Below, piece after piece: positions 1 to 6,885 of a stretch of DNA of 19,128 bases. Every line of letters starts with the position of its first letter. The first letter of the stretch is position 1. The DNA is taken from NCBI GenBank assembly GCA_036403035.1, contig DASWRT010000096.1, positions 1-19,128 of the forward strand, in the 5' to 3' direction. The notes under the pieces are model-generated. The model made no database searches. It was not told where the DNA came from and was given only the letters and a program-made list of their open reading frames with translations. Made by a program: the position numbers and the translations under genes. The stretch comes from DASWRT01 sp036403035 (GTDB lineage Bacteria > Pseudomonadota > Alphaproteobacteria > ATCC43930 > CGMCC-115725).

Positions 1-564
1 CCGAAGGCCCCGTCCCCGCCCCTCTCGGCGGCGCGGGGGAGCGGGCTTCTACACCCGCCTCACCAGCCTGTCAACCGGCCTTGCAGACCAACCGACCGAC
101 CGACCCGACCGCTCTACCCCGCCCCCGAAACCGGCAAGCACCCGGCCATCGCCGCCACGCGCGGCGCCGACCATGTGCTCTCGATGTGAAGGGGCCGTCC
201 GAAACGGCCGGAGGACCTATATAAACCCGCCTGCTCGCCTCTTCAAGAGGCCGCCGACCGGATCCCTACAGGGCCGCCGAACAACTCATCGTCGTCAGCG
301 GCGAGGCCGGATATAGGAAACGCCACCACCCCATGTCCAGAGCTTTTTTACACCGCCGTGACGAAACACCGGCGCGCCTCAGAGCAGCCCCAGCGACCGC
401 AACTCGCGCCAACGGCCTTCATCGTAGAACCGTTCACTGGCCGGTGCGATGATGGGGCGGCATGTTTCAACCGGATCGCGCTCCGTGCGGTAGCGGATAC
501 TGACTGGGGCTCACACCAAACCGGCTGCGCCCTTACGACTTCGGCAACGACCGGCGGCTAGCGG
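1..564. other. Gene-poor leader region with short coding-like remnants
   Basis: No intact gene is convincing in this stretch. A short plus-strand reading ends near 188 with a protein-like tail (HPAIAATRGADHVLSM then stop). A minus-strand reading of about 43 codons between 510 and 379 ends in RFYDEGRWRELRSLGLL then stop. It looks protein-like but has no start codon, because a stop lies immediately upstream. Both look like eroded ends of genes, but I cannot name a family for either. A small ACCG tandem repeat lies at about 91-105. The 67-codon plus reading at 358-561 lacks any recognisable domain or ribosome binding site. This may be an old recombination junction or simple gene decay. Confidence 0.4.
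379..510 (-). pseudogene. Possible 3' remnant of an unidentified gene
   Basis: The reverse strand reads about 43 codons with plausible protein composition (for example IRYRTERDPVE, then PIIAPASERFYDEGRW) and ends at a TGA complementary to 379-381. It is preceded in frame by a TGA at 511-513 and has no start codon. It is either a truncated C-terminal fragment or a chance reading in GC-rich DNA. No family could be assigned. Confidence 0.25.
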
Positions 565-1053
565 ATGTCCACCCACCTTCATCACATCCATCTCTTCTGC
601 AGCGACCTCGCCGCGACAGTGCGCTGGTGGTCGGAGATGCTCGACGCGACGGTAGAGTTCGACGGCGATTTCGGCGGCGCGCGGAACGTCTTCCTGCGCG
701 TCGGCGCCGGACGCCTTCATCTCTACGACCAGCCGCCACGCGACCAGCAGCAGCAGCGCAATGCCGTCCACCATGTCGGCATCCGCACCGGCGACTTGCC
801 GGGCCTCGTCGAGCATATGCGCTCCCGCGGCATTGTCTTCCGAACCGACATCCGTGAATTCGGGGCGTGGCGCTATATCATGGCGGAGGCCCCGGACGGC
901 GTCCTGCTGGAGCTGTTTCAAGTCGACGCCGCGCGGCTGGGCGGCGCGGCCGGTCGTTACTTTGCCGATGAGAGCGACGATGGTGCGGCGTCGCCGGGCG
1001 CGTCGGACCGTTTACCCGACAAACGTCGCCGACCGGACGGAGGCGGTCCATGA
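565..1053 (+). CDS. VOC (glyoxalase/bleomycin-resistance fold) protein
   Basis: A 162-residue protein of the vicinal oxygen chelate superfamily, whose members bind a divalent metal and act as isomerases, lyases, dioxygenases or resistance proteins. The paired beta-alpha-beta modules are visible. The first begins at HHIHLFCSDL (about residues 6-15) and the second at HHVGIRTGDL (about 69-78), closing with GVLLELFQ (about 112-119). By position in the fold His7, His70 and Glu116 are the likely metal ligands, so it is probably catalytically competent. The last 30 or so residues are Arg/Gly/Asp-rich and look disordered. The stop overlaps the ATG of the next gene (ATGA at 1050-1053), indicating translational coupling. 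The ribosome binding site is weak. The substrate cannot be deduced. Confidence 0.85.
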   Translation: MSTHLHHIHLFCSDLAATVRWWSEMLDATVEFDGDFGGARNVFLRVGAGRLHLYDQPPRDQQQQRNAVHHVGIRTGDLPGLVEHMRSRGIVFRTDIREFGAWRYIMAEAPDGVLLELFQVDAARLGGAAGRYFADESDDGAASPGASDRLPDKRRRPDGGGP

Positions 1054-1550
1054 AGGTGCACGAGGTGATGACTCGCGAGGTCGAGCTGATCAGCCCCCAT
1101 CATACGCTGGAGCAAGCGGCTCAGCTGATGGCAGAGCTGGATGCCGGCATCCTCCCGGTCAGCGACAAGGATTGCCTCGTCGGCATCATCACCGACCGCG
1201 ACATCGTCATCCGCGCCGTCGCGGCGGGCGAGGATCCGATGTGCACGCAGGTCGGCGACGCGATGACGCGGCAGGTCGGCTACTGCTGCGAGGAGGACGA
1301 CGTCGATGGTGCCGTCGAGATCATGGCCCGCCTGCGGGTCCGCCGCCTTCCCGTGCTTGATCGCCACGAGCGGCTCGTCGGCATCGTGTCTCTCGCCGAC
1401 ATCGCGGCACGCGACCCGCGGCGCAGCGGCGAGGCCCTGCATGAGATTACCGGTCAACGGATTGCGGATGAAACGGCGACCGAGCCGCCCAATTCCGGTG
1501 CCGGACGCGGCCTCCATACGGACAAGCCGCCACGGCCGCAGCGGGGCTGA
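1050..1550 (+). CDS. Two-CBS-domain protein
   Basis: A 166-residue stand-alone CBS-pair protein. CBS1 spans about residues 6-60 (VMTREVELISPHHTLEQA to LVGIITDRDIVIRAV). CBS2 spans about 70-125 (VGDAMTRQV to LVGIVSLADIAAR). CBS pairs (Bateman modules) bind adenine nucleotides or related ligands and sense energy or redox state. Here the module is not fused to an effector domain, so it probably acts on a partner protein. A GGAGG-like site precedes the ATG, which overlaps the stop of the VOC gene, so the two form a small operon. The C-terminal 35 residues are Pro/Arg-rich with no visible domain. The family is clear; the role here is unknown. Confidence 0.9.
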   Translation: MKVHEVMTREVELISPHHTLEQAAQLMAELDAGILPVSDKDCLVGIITDRDIVIRAVAAGEDPMCTQVGDAMTRQVGYCCEEDDVDGAVEIMARLRVRRLPVLDRHERLVGIVSLADIAARDPRRSGEALHEITGQRIADETATEPPNSGAGRGLHTDKPPRPQRG

Positions 1551-1593
1551 GAGCGCCTGCCGAGATAGGCTTTGGCTGTGTCGACCCGCTCAG

Positions 1594-2631
1594 TCAGGCA
1601 CGGGACGATTGGACTCGCGCCATGAGGGGGATCGCCTCCCCCCTGCTGTCGAGTTCGTCGTCCAGGCACTGCGATGATGCGGCGGCATACAGCTCGTCCA
1701 AGCGCGTCTCGAACGTCCGCCAGCTGTTGAACGCCAGGAGCGCGCTGAGCCGGCGTAGCGCGACGCTTCTGTTGCACCAGAGGAACAGGCTGCCGATGAA
1801 CGTGCTTCCGCGCGCCAGCGTGAACGGTTCCCCGATATCGATGTCGTAAGGGTGGCAATAGCTCCAGAGCGCGCTTTCCGCGACCTGCGCGCTGAACTGC
1901 CGCAGACGCCATGGCGGGAGATAGCGCAGATACATGCCGCCGAGGAACGGCAGGACGAGCGGTCCGATCCGGCCGACCGGACATGGGATCTCCAGCAGGC
2001 CGGACGCCCACAGGAACGGCGCCCGCGGCGCCGTCGGCAACCCATACGCGAAGCTGCTGGCCGGCAGCACGCTCGACGAGTAGCGGAAGCCGGCCTCGCG
2101 CAGCACTTCCGTCGCCCAGATCGTCTCGCGCGTCAGCGAGAACACCGGGGCGCGGAAACCGACGACCTGACGACCGACAAGATCCTCCAAATGTGCCTTG
2201 CTCCGCGTGATCTCGGCCAGGAACTGCTGCGGCGTCTCATCGATCAGCGGCACGTGGCGGTAACTGTGCGAGGCGATCTCGTGCCCCCGCGCGCCGATCT
2301 CGCGCACGAGGTCGGGCGCCTCACGGGCGATTTCGCCGACAAGAAAGAACGTTCCGGTCGCACCGTGCTCGTCGAGCAGATCGAGCAGCCGCCGGGTCAT
2401 TGCCGGATATCGCGCAGCACCGGCACGGCATGCCCGGTGATCCTCCACGTCCACCGTGAAGGTGATCGGATTTGGAAAGCGAAGATACGCCAATGTCCTT
2501 GATTTCCCAGGCACGAACGGTAAAGAGCATGCGCAGTGAGCAAAAGGGTTCCCGACGCCGCACGTCGGATTGGCACATCGGAAACGCGGCGCCCCATTCC
2601 GGTCAAGCATCGATTGCTCGATCACAACCAT
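1594..2631 (-). CDS. Polysaccharide deacetylase, NodB fold, DUF3473/XrtA-like
   Basis: This is a carbohydrate esterase 4 type N-deacetylase. The longest reading is 345 residues. Visible NodB motifs are TFTVDVED (57-64, metal-binding Asp), HSYRH (122-126, the metal-binding His pair), GFRAPVFS (158-165) and YCHPYDID in the C-terminal half. The GFRAPVFS motif followed by a WA...LREAGFRYSSS segment resembles the exosortase-associated (PEP-CTERM/XrtA locus) deacetylases rather than chitin-type enzymes. No signal peptide is apparent. The start is uncertain. The conserved domain begins only at about residue 55, and the upstream 46 residues carry four cysteines and no good ribosome binding site. TTG at 2493 or GTG at 2514 are alternatives. 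The gene is divergent from the polyene-type operon, so both probably share the AT-rich control region. Confidence 0.85.
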   Translation of the reverse strand: MVVIEQSMLDRNGAPRFRCANPTCGVGNPFAHCACSLPFVPGKSRTLAYLRFPNPITFTVDVEDHRACRAGAARYPAMTRRLLDLLDEHGATGTFFLVGEIAREAPDLVREIGARGHEIASHSYRHVPLIDETPQQFLAEITRSKAHLEDLVGRQVVGFRAPVFSLTRETIWATEVLREAGFRYSSSVLPASSFAYGLPTAPRAPFLWASGLLEIPCPVGRIGPLVLPFLGGMYLRYLPPWRLRQFSAQVAESALWSYCHPYDIDIGEPFTLARGSTFIGSLFLWCNRSVALRRLSALLAFNSWRTFETRLDELYAAASSQCLDDELDSRGEAIPLMARVQSSRA

Positions 2632-2739
2632 CTTGATAGAATTAATTTGTTAACCTCATGTTTGCTATCATTTCTCGCGGCTGGCCAATCCAACAAGCAA
2701 AACCCAGGGACTCACAAGAATTCGTCACGGAGACAGTAG
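2632..2739. promoter_or_regulatory. AT-rich divergent promoter region
   Basis: The first 40 bases here are about 28% GC by hand count, in an otherwise strongly GC-rich window. The region contains TTGATA (2633-2638), the palindromes AATTAATT (2640-2647) and GTTAAC (2649-2654), and TATCAT (2666-2671). It lies between the divergent deacetylase and the ACP gene, so it must hold the promoter for the 11-gene operon and probably one for the deacetylase. No -35/-10 pair with ideal 17-base spacing stands out, so exact promoter elements cannot be assigned. The palindromes could be operators. Confidence 0.45.
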
Positions 2740-3006
2740 TTGAGTACGGCATCCCCGATAGAGCTGGAAGTTGCCCAGCTCATCATCGATACATTGCACC
2801 TGGAAGCGACCGTGCGTGATATATCGCCGGACGCCCCGTTGTTCGGGGAGGGTCTGGGCCTCGATTCGATCGATGCGCTCGAAATCGCGCTTGGCATTTC
2901 ACAACGGTACGGATTCCAGCTCCGGTCGGACGATGAGCGCAACCACAAGATCTTCGCTTCCCTCCGCAGCCTGAGCGCTCATATCGAACGTCACCGGACG
3001 AAGTGA
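2740..3006 (+). CDS. Acyl carrier protein of the polyene-type cluster
   Basis: An 88-residue acyl carrier protein. The 4'-phosphopantetheine attachment site is Ser43 in GLDSIDALE (40-48), followed by the helix III region expected for an ACP. It would carry the aryl starter and growing polyene chain between the ligase, ketosynthase, reductase and dehydratases of this operon. The chosen start is TTG with GGAGACAG just upstream; no ATG fits the domain start. It is the first gene of the operon, 7 bases before the membrane-protein gene. Classical aryl-polyene clusters carry two ACPs (ApeE and ApeF in E. coli); only this one is present here. Confidence in the ACP call is high. The assignment to a polyene pathway rests on its neighbours. 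Confidence 0.93.
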   Translation: MSTASPIELEVAQLIIDTLHLEATVRDISPDAPLFGEGLGLDSIDALEIALGISQRYGFQLRSDDERNHKIFASLRSLSAHIERHRTK

Positions 3007-3013
3007 GAACCGG

Positions 3014-3637
3014 ATGCGGGCCGGATTCGCCTTCGGCGTCCGCGCGGCTACGGCGATAGCCTCTCTCGCCCTGTTCCATGCAGGCATCGTCACGAACAAA
3101 GCGCTGTACAACGTGGCAGCCCTCGTGTTTCTGCTGGCGGCGGCGCTGAGTAGAGGCGTGCGCGGCAGCCGGCGACGATTGATGCTGGCCGGCGGTCTCG
3201 GCGCAGTCGCCCTCGCCCTGTTCCTATCGCCGCGACTCACCGCAACGCTTGCTCATGGCCTGCCGTTTCTGGTCAACCTCGCCTTCATGATCTGCTTCGG
3301 ACGCACGCTGCTGCCGAACCGGGAGCCGCTGATCACCCGGTTCTGCCGCGTCGAGTACGGCGGCCAGGTACCGGAGGCGTTCGTCCGCTACACGCGCATG
3401 CTGACGCTGATCTGGACGGCGCTATTCGCGGTCTTTGCGGTCGAGTGCCTCGTGCCGCTCGCCGCGCCGTCGACGTTGAGCTGGCTGGTGCCGCTCAACC
3501 TGCTGAACGGCGGCATCGTCGCGCTTTTCTTCCTCGGCGAGCATGTATTCCGGACGTGGCGCTTTCCGAGCTTCGGTATTGCCTCGCCGTTGCGGACCGG
3601 CCGGATCATCCTGCTCGCCGGCCGTCACCATGACTGA
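3014..3637 (+). CDS. Integral membrane protein, COG4648-like
   Basis: A 207-residue hydrophobic protein with about five or six membrane spans. Hydrophobic stretches lie near residues 8-25, 32-45, 57-73, 78-95, 130-150 and 160-175. It resembles the unnamed membrane proteins (COG4648) found beside the ACP and ligase genes of aryl-polyene and related clusters, where their biochemical role is not established. Conserved-looking features include FGRTLLPNREPLITRFCR and, near the C-terminus, a Trp-rich SWLVPLNLLNG segment. It may anchor the soluble synthesis enzymes at the inner membrane or aid product hand-over; that is inference. Its 3' end overlaps the ligase start by 8 bases, which indicates coupled translation. 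Confidence 0.75.
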   Translation: MRAGFAFGVRAATAIASLALFHAGIVTNKALYNVAALVFLLAAALSRGVRGSRRRLMLAGGLGAVALALFLSPRLTATLAHGLPFLVNLAFMICFGRTLLPNREPLITRFCRVEYGGQVPEAFVRYTRMLTLIWTALFAVFAVECLVPLAAPSTLSWLVPLNLLNGGIVALFFLGEHVFRTWRFPSFGIASPLRTGRIILLAGRHHD

Positions 3638-5036
3638 GCATCCGGCCGCCGCCGGCAGCGGCGAAGCGTCCGATGCGGCGCGGCTGCCGCTGACCCTCCG
3701 GCAACACGACGACATCCTGTTCTGGCGCGGCGCCGAGCCGGTGACGTGCGCGCAGTTCCTCTCTCACGTGGCGGAGGCGGCCGAAGCCCTCCCGCCGCGG
3801 CGGCACGCGATCAACCTCTGCCAGGACCGCTACCGGTTTCTCGTCGGATTTGCGGCGGCGCTCGTGCGCGGACAGGTCAGTCTGCTGTCCAGCGACCGCT
3901 CGCCGCATCGGCTGCGGCAGCTCGCCGATCGCTACCCCGATGCGTATGTCCTGCATGACGATTCCGACTGCGCCGCCACCGCAGCGGCCTCTTCCGGCGT
4001 CGAGCACGTAGTCGTCGCGCCGGTCCGCCTGCCGCGGCCTACGGAGAGCGGAACTCCTCCCGCAGTGCCGTCGATTCCGGGCGAGCAGATTGCGGCGATC
4101 GTCTTCACCTCGGGCAGCACCGGCGAGCCGGTCGGAAACGTGAAGCCCTGGGCGGCGCTGGTTGCCTGCACGCTCGCCGCGAGCGAGCGGTTCGGCTTCG
4201 GCGGGCCGGGAACGCGTGCGGTCGTCGGCACCGTGCCACCGCAGCACATGTACGGTTTCGAGACGACGATCCTGATGCTGCTGCACGCGTCGGTATCGAG
4301 CTATGCCGGCAGCACCTTCTTTCCGCACGACGTCGAGCAGGCGCTGTCGCTCGTCCCCGCACCGCGCGTGCTGGTCACGACGCCGGTGCACCTGCGGGCG
4401 CTCCTGGCGGCCTCGCCGACGCTGCCGCCGGTCGAGCGGATCATTTCGGCGACGGCCCCGCTGTCGCAGGAGGCCGCCCGTGAGGCCGAAACCGTCTGGC
4501 GAACCGAGGTGCATGAGATCTTCGGCGCCACCGAGGTCGGGTCGATCGCGAGCCGCCGCACCGTTGCCGGCGACCTCTGGCGCGCCTATCGCGGGGTTTC
4601 GCTCGATGCGAGCGGCACGCGGATCTTCGTCTCGGTCCCTCACCTCCCCTCGCCCGTCGAACTGCACGACCATGCAAGCCTGTCGGGCCAGGACGGCTTC
4701 CGTCTCCTCGGCCGCAAGAGCGACATCGTCAAGATCGCCGGCAAGCGCGCCTCGCTGAGCGGCCTCAACAAGATCTTGAACGACATCGACGGCGTCGAGG
4801 ACGGCGTCTTCTTTCTGCCCGACGATCTCGACACCCGCCCCGGCGCGCGTCTCCTCGCGTTCGTCGTGGCGCCGAGCCGGTCGTCCGACGAGATCCTCGC
4901 CGCCCTGCGGCAACGCCTGGAAGCGCCGTTCCTGCCACGGCGCGTCGTGATGGTCGACGCGCTGCCGCGCAACCCGGTCGGAAAGCTGACACGGCGGGCA
5001 CTTCTCGACCTGGACACCCGCCCGCTGGCCTCCTGA
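3630..5036 (+). CDS. AMP-forming acyl/aryl ligase (ApeH-like)
   Basis: A 468-residue ANL-superfamily adenylating enzyme, predicted to activate a carboxylic acid with ATP and load it on the ACP. The P-loop-like core motif is FTSGSTGEP (159-167). FGATEVGS (298-305) is the A5 motif, GRKSDIVKIAGKR the hinge and A8 region, and PRNPVGKL gives the C-terminal catalytic lysine Lys452. The segment after GEP reads VGNVK rather than the usual proline-lysine, a divergence seen in some polyene-cluster ligases. The start at 3630 overlaps the preceding gene by 8 bases. A 29-codon longer reading exists, but it lies wholly inside that gene. In APE clusters this enzyme activates 4-hydroxybenzoate-type starters. 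The substrate here is inferred, not shown. Confidence 0.88.
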   Translation: MTEHPAAAGSGEASDAARLPLTLRQHDDILFWRGAEPVTCAQFLSHVAEAAEALPPRRHAINLCQDRYRFLVGFAAALVRGQVSLLSSDRSPHRLRQLADRYPDAYVLHDDSDCAATAAASSGVEHVVVAPVRLPRPTESGTPPAVPSIPGEQIAAIVFTSGSTGEPVGNVKPWAALVACTLAASERFGFGGPGTRAVVGTVPPQHMYGFETTILMLLHASVSSYAGSTFFPHDVEQALSLVPAPRVLVTTPVHLRALLAASPTLPPVERIISATAPLSQEAAREAETVWRTEVHEIFGATEVGSIASRRTVAGDLWRAYRGVSLDASGTRIFVSVPHLPSPVELHDHASLSGQDGFRLLGRKSDIVKIAGKRASLSGLNKILNDIDGVEDGVFFLPDDLDTRPGARLLAFVVAPSRSSDEILAALRQRLEAPFLPRRVVMVDALPRNPVGKLTRRALLDLDTRPLAS

Positions 5037-5052
5037 CGCAAGAGAGGCCGGC

Positions 5053-5376
5053 GTGGCAACCAGGACATTCACGATCGCACACGACCACCCGTCACTGGAC
5101 GGCCATTTCCCTGGCCGCCCCGTCGTGCCCGGCGTGGTGCTCCTCGATCACGCCTTCGCGATCATCCGCGACGCGCTCGGCTGCGACGCGGCGGTCGTGC
5201 GGCTCCGGAAGGTGAAGTTCGTGTCGCCGCTCCTTCCCGGGGAGCCGGTAGCCGTGCATTTCCGGCGCACCGGCGACGCCACCGTCGCATTCGACTGTCT
5301 TGCCGCCGATCGCCGCCCGATCGCGACCGGCACGCTTGACCTGAGCGCCATGCCTGCGGAAATTCCCGGCGCATGA
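5053..5376 (+). CDS. 3-hydroxyacyl-ACP dehydratase, FabZ/ApeI-like hotdog
   Basis: A 107-residue single-hotdog protein of the FabA/FabZ/ApeI type. The signature GHFPGRPVVPGVVLLD (17-32) holds the catalytic His18 and the central helix. The later LRKVKFVSPLLPGE segment is the typical substrate-tunnel strand. It would remove water from beta-hydroxyacyl-ACP to give the trans double bonds of a conjugated chain. It is shorter than FabZ, as is usual for ApeI-type enzymes. The start is GTG with AGAGAGG upstream, 16 bases after the ligase. Its stop overlaps the acyltransferase ATG (ATGA). The cluster has a second dehydratase at 11251-11706. In APE biosynthesis ApeI and ApeP occur together, which supports the assignment. 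Confidence 0.87.
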   Translation: MATRTFTIAHDHPSLDGHFPGRPVVPGVVLLDHAFAIIRDALGCDAAVVRLRKVKFVSPLLPGEPVAVHFRRTGDATVAFDCLAADRRPIATGTLDLSAMPAEIPGA

Positions 5377-6440
5377 GCCAGAGCTGGAAGGCGCAGCGCG
5401 AGCGCGGCAGTCAATTGCTGCTGCGCTTCATGGTATGGCTGACGCTGACCTTCGGCTGGCGGGCCGGACACGCCCTGCTCTATCCGATCACGGCGTACTT
5501 CGTGCTGTTCTCGGGAAAGGCGCGGGCGGCGTCGCGCACCTTTCTACGAATCGCGACCGGCCGGGAGCCGCGCCTCCGCGACGTATTCCGGCACTATTTC
5601 ACCTTTTCCTCGACGATCCTCGACCGGCCGTTCCTGCTCACCGGCCGGATCGAGGATTACGATATCCGGGTGTTCGGTCTCGATGCGGTGACGGCGCGGG
5701 TCGACGCCGGCACCGGCCTGTTCCTGCTCGGCGCGCATATCGGCAGCTTCGAGGTGCTGCGGGCGCTTGCCGACGCGCATTGCGCGTCGCCGGTAAAGGC
5801 GCTGATGTACGAGGATAATGCGGCGCGCGCCAACGAGGTGTTCAACCGGCTGAACCCCGGCCGGCCGGCCGACGTGATTCCGATCGGCGCCCCGGACACG
5901 ATGCTGCGCGTGAAAGAGGCGCTCGATGCCGGCGCGCTGGTCGGAATCCTCGGCGACCGCATCACGCACGGCGACAAGACCGTGGAGGTCTCGTTCTGCG
6001 ACCGCCCGGCGCAATTCCCGCTCGGCCCGATGATTCTCGCGAGCGTGCTCGGCGCGCCGGTCGTGCTGTTCTTCGGCATCCATCGCGGCAATCGGCGCTA
6101 CGACGTGTATTTCGAGCCGTTCGCCGACCGCATCGCAACCTCGCGGCAGACCCGCCAAGCCGACCTCAAAGACTGGGTGCAGCGTTACGCGGGCCGGGTC
6201 GAGGCGAGGGTACTTGCCCACCCGGAGAACTGGTTCAACTTCTATGATTTCTGGGAAGACGGGAATGTCGGATCGGCATCGTCGGAGGCGTGCAACGGCA
6301 GGAGCCGTAATTTTCGTCTGCCTCTCGGCCGCGCTCTCTCCGATCTGCGCGCCGGCTGGAGCGGCCGGCGCGGAATTGCAGATCGACGCCCTGATGGGGA
6401 CGTTGTCGGCGGTGAAGGAAAGCCGCGCCAGCTTTCGTGA
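5373..6440 (+). CDS. LpxL/HtrB-like lysophospholipid acyltransferase
   Basis: A 355-residue membrane-associated acyltransferase of the LpxL/LpxM superfamily. The N-terminal hydrophobic anchor lies near residues 30-47. The catalytic H-x4-E motif is GAHIGSFE, with His122 and Glu127. The IPIGAPDTML and GILGDRITHG segments, and the NWFNFYDFW ending (286-294) typical of this family in polyene clusters, are visible. It probably moves an ACP-bound chain to a lipid or glycolipid acceptor. The start ATG overlaps the dehydratase stop by 4 bases. Family members normally end soon after NWFNFYDFW. Here the frame continues for 61 more residues of low-complexity Arg/Gly-rich sequence, overlapping the next gene by 176 bases. 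The tail may be the product of a lost stop codon or frameshift. Confidence 0.85.
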   Translation: MSQSWKAQRERGSQLLLRFMVWLTLTFGWRAGHALLYPITAYFVLFSGKARAASRTFLRIATGREPRLRDVFRHYFTFSSTILDRPFLLTGRIEDYDIRVFGLDAVTARVDAGTGLFLLGAHIGSFEVLRALADAHCASPVKALMYEDNAARANEVFNRLNPGRPADVIPIGAPDTMLRVKEALDAGALVGILGDRITHGDKTVEVSFCDRPAQFPLGPMILASVLGAPVVLFFGIHRGNRRYDVYFEPFADRIATSRQTRQADLKDWVQRYAGRVEARVLAHPENWFNFYDFWEDGNVGSASSEACNGRSRNFRLPLGRALSDLRAGWSGRRGIADRRPDGDVVGGEGKPRQLS

Positions 6441-6885
6441 GGAGAAGTCGCTTGCCGCTCTCGCGACGCCGCTCGTCAGCGAAGGCACGCTGCTCTACGC
6501 CGCCCCGGCGCATCTCGAAAAGCACACGACCGCACCGACACAGGAGGATCTCGTCGTCGACGGCGACCAACTGACCATTCGGAAGCCGTCCGAGAACCTC
6601 AACCGGACGCTGCGCCTGGAGCAGCAGCCGCAGATCCGCGCTCTCGTCGAGAGCATCCGGTCGACGCTCGCCGGCGACCTGCGGACGCTCCGCCGGTATT
6701 ACAGCGTCGGCCTCGACGGCTCGCCGGAGCACTGGCGCTTGACGCTGGTGCCGCTCGATTCCGGCACCCGCGAGTTCCTGAAGCTCGTGCGGGTCGACGG
6801 CAGCGGCCACGATCTCGTCGGCGTCGAGACCGTCGAGCCGAACGGCGACACCTCGCATATGACGATCCGGCCGAGTCCAGGCTGA
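6265..6885 (+). CDS. LolA-like outer-membrane lipoprotein carrier
   Basis: A 206-residue periplasmic protein of the LolA-like fold. An Arg-rich n-region and a hydrophobic core (about residues 13-29), then Ala-rich sequence, form a signal peptide likely cut after AGA near residue 36. The mature part has the beta-sheet pattern of LolA homologues, including SFREEKSLAAL near 52-62 and strands ending at MTIRP. LolA-type proteins carry lipid-anchored cargo across the periplasm. In polyene clusters the LolA paralogue is paired with an MMPL pump and probably carries the lipid-linked pigment. I chose the ATG at 6265 because it begins the signal peptide; an earlier ATG at 6214 would add 17 unlikely residues. 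Its stop overlaps the MMPL start (TGATG). Confidence 0.8.
   Translation: MSDRHRRRRATAGAVIFVCLSAALSPICAPAGAAGAELQIDALMGTLSAVKESRASFREEKSLAALATPLVSEGTLLYAAPAHLEKHTTAPTQEDLVVDGDQLTIRKPSENLNRTLRLEQQPQIRALVESIRSTLAGDLRTLRRYYSVGLDGSPEHWRLTLVPLDSGTREFLKLVRVDGSGHDLVGVETVEPNGDTSHMTIRPSPG

Noticed and set aside
358..561. 67-codon plus-strand reading frame
   Set aside because: No ribosome binding site or domain, and composition is not protein-like; more likely noncoding.
3606..5072. 488-codon minus-strand reading frame
   Set aside because: Antisense to the ligase, which has all adenylation motifs; low-complexity charged product.
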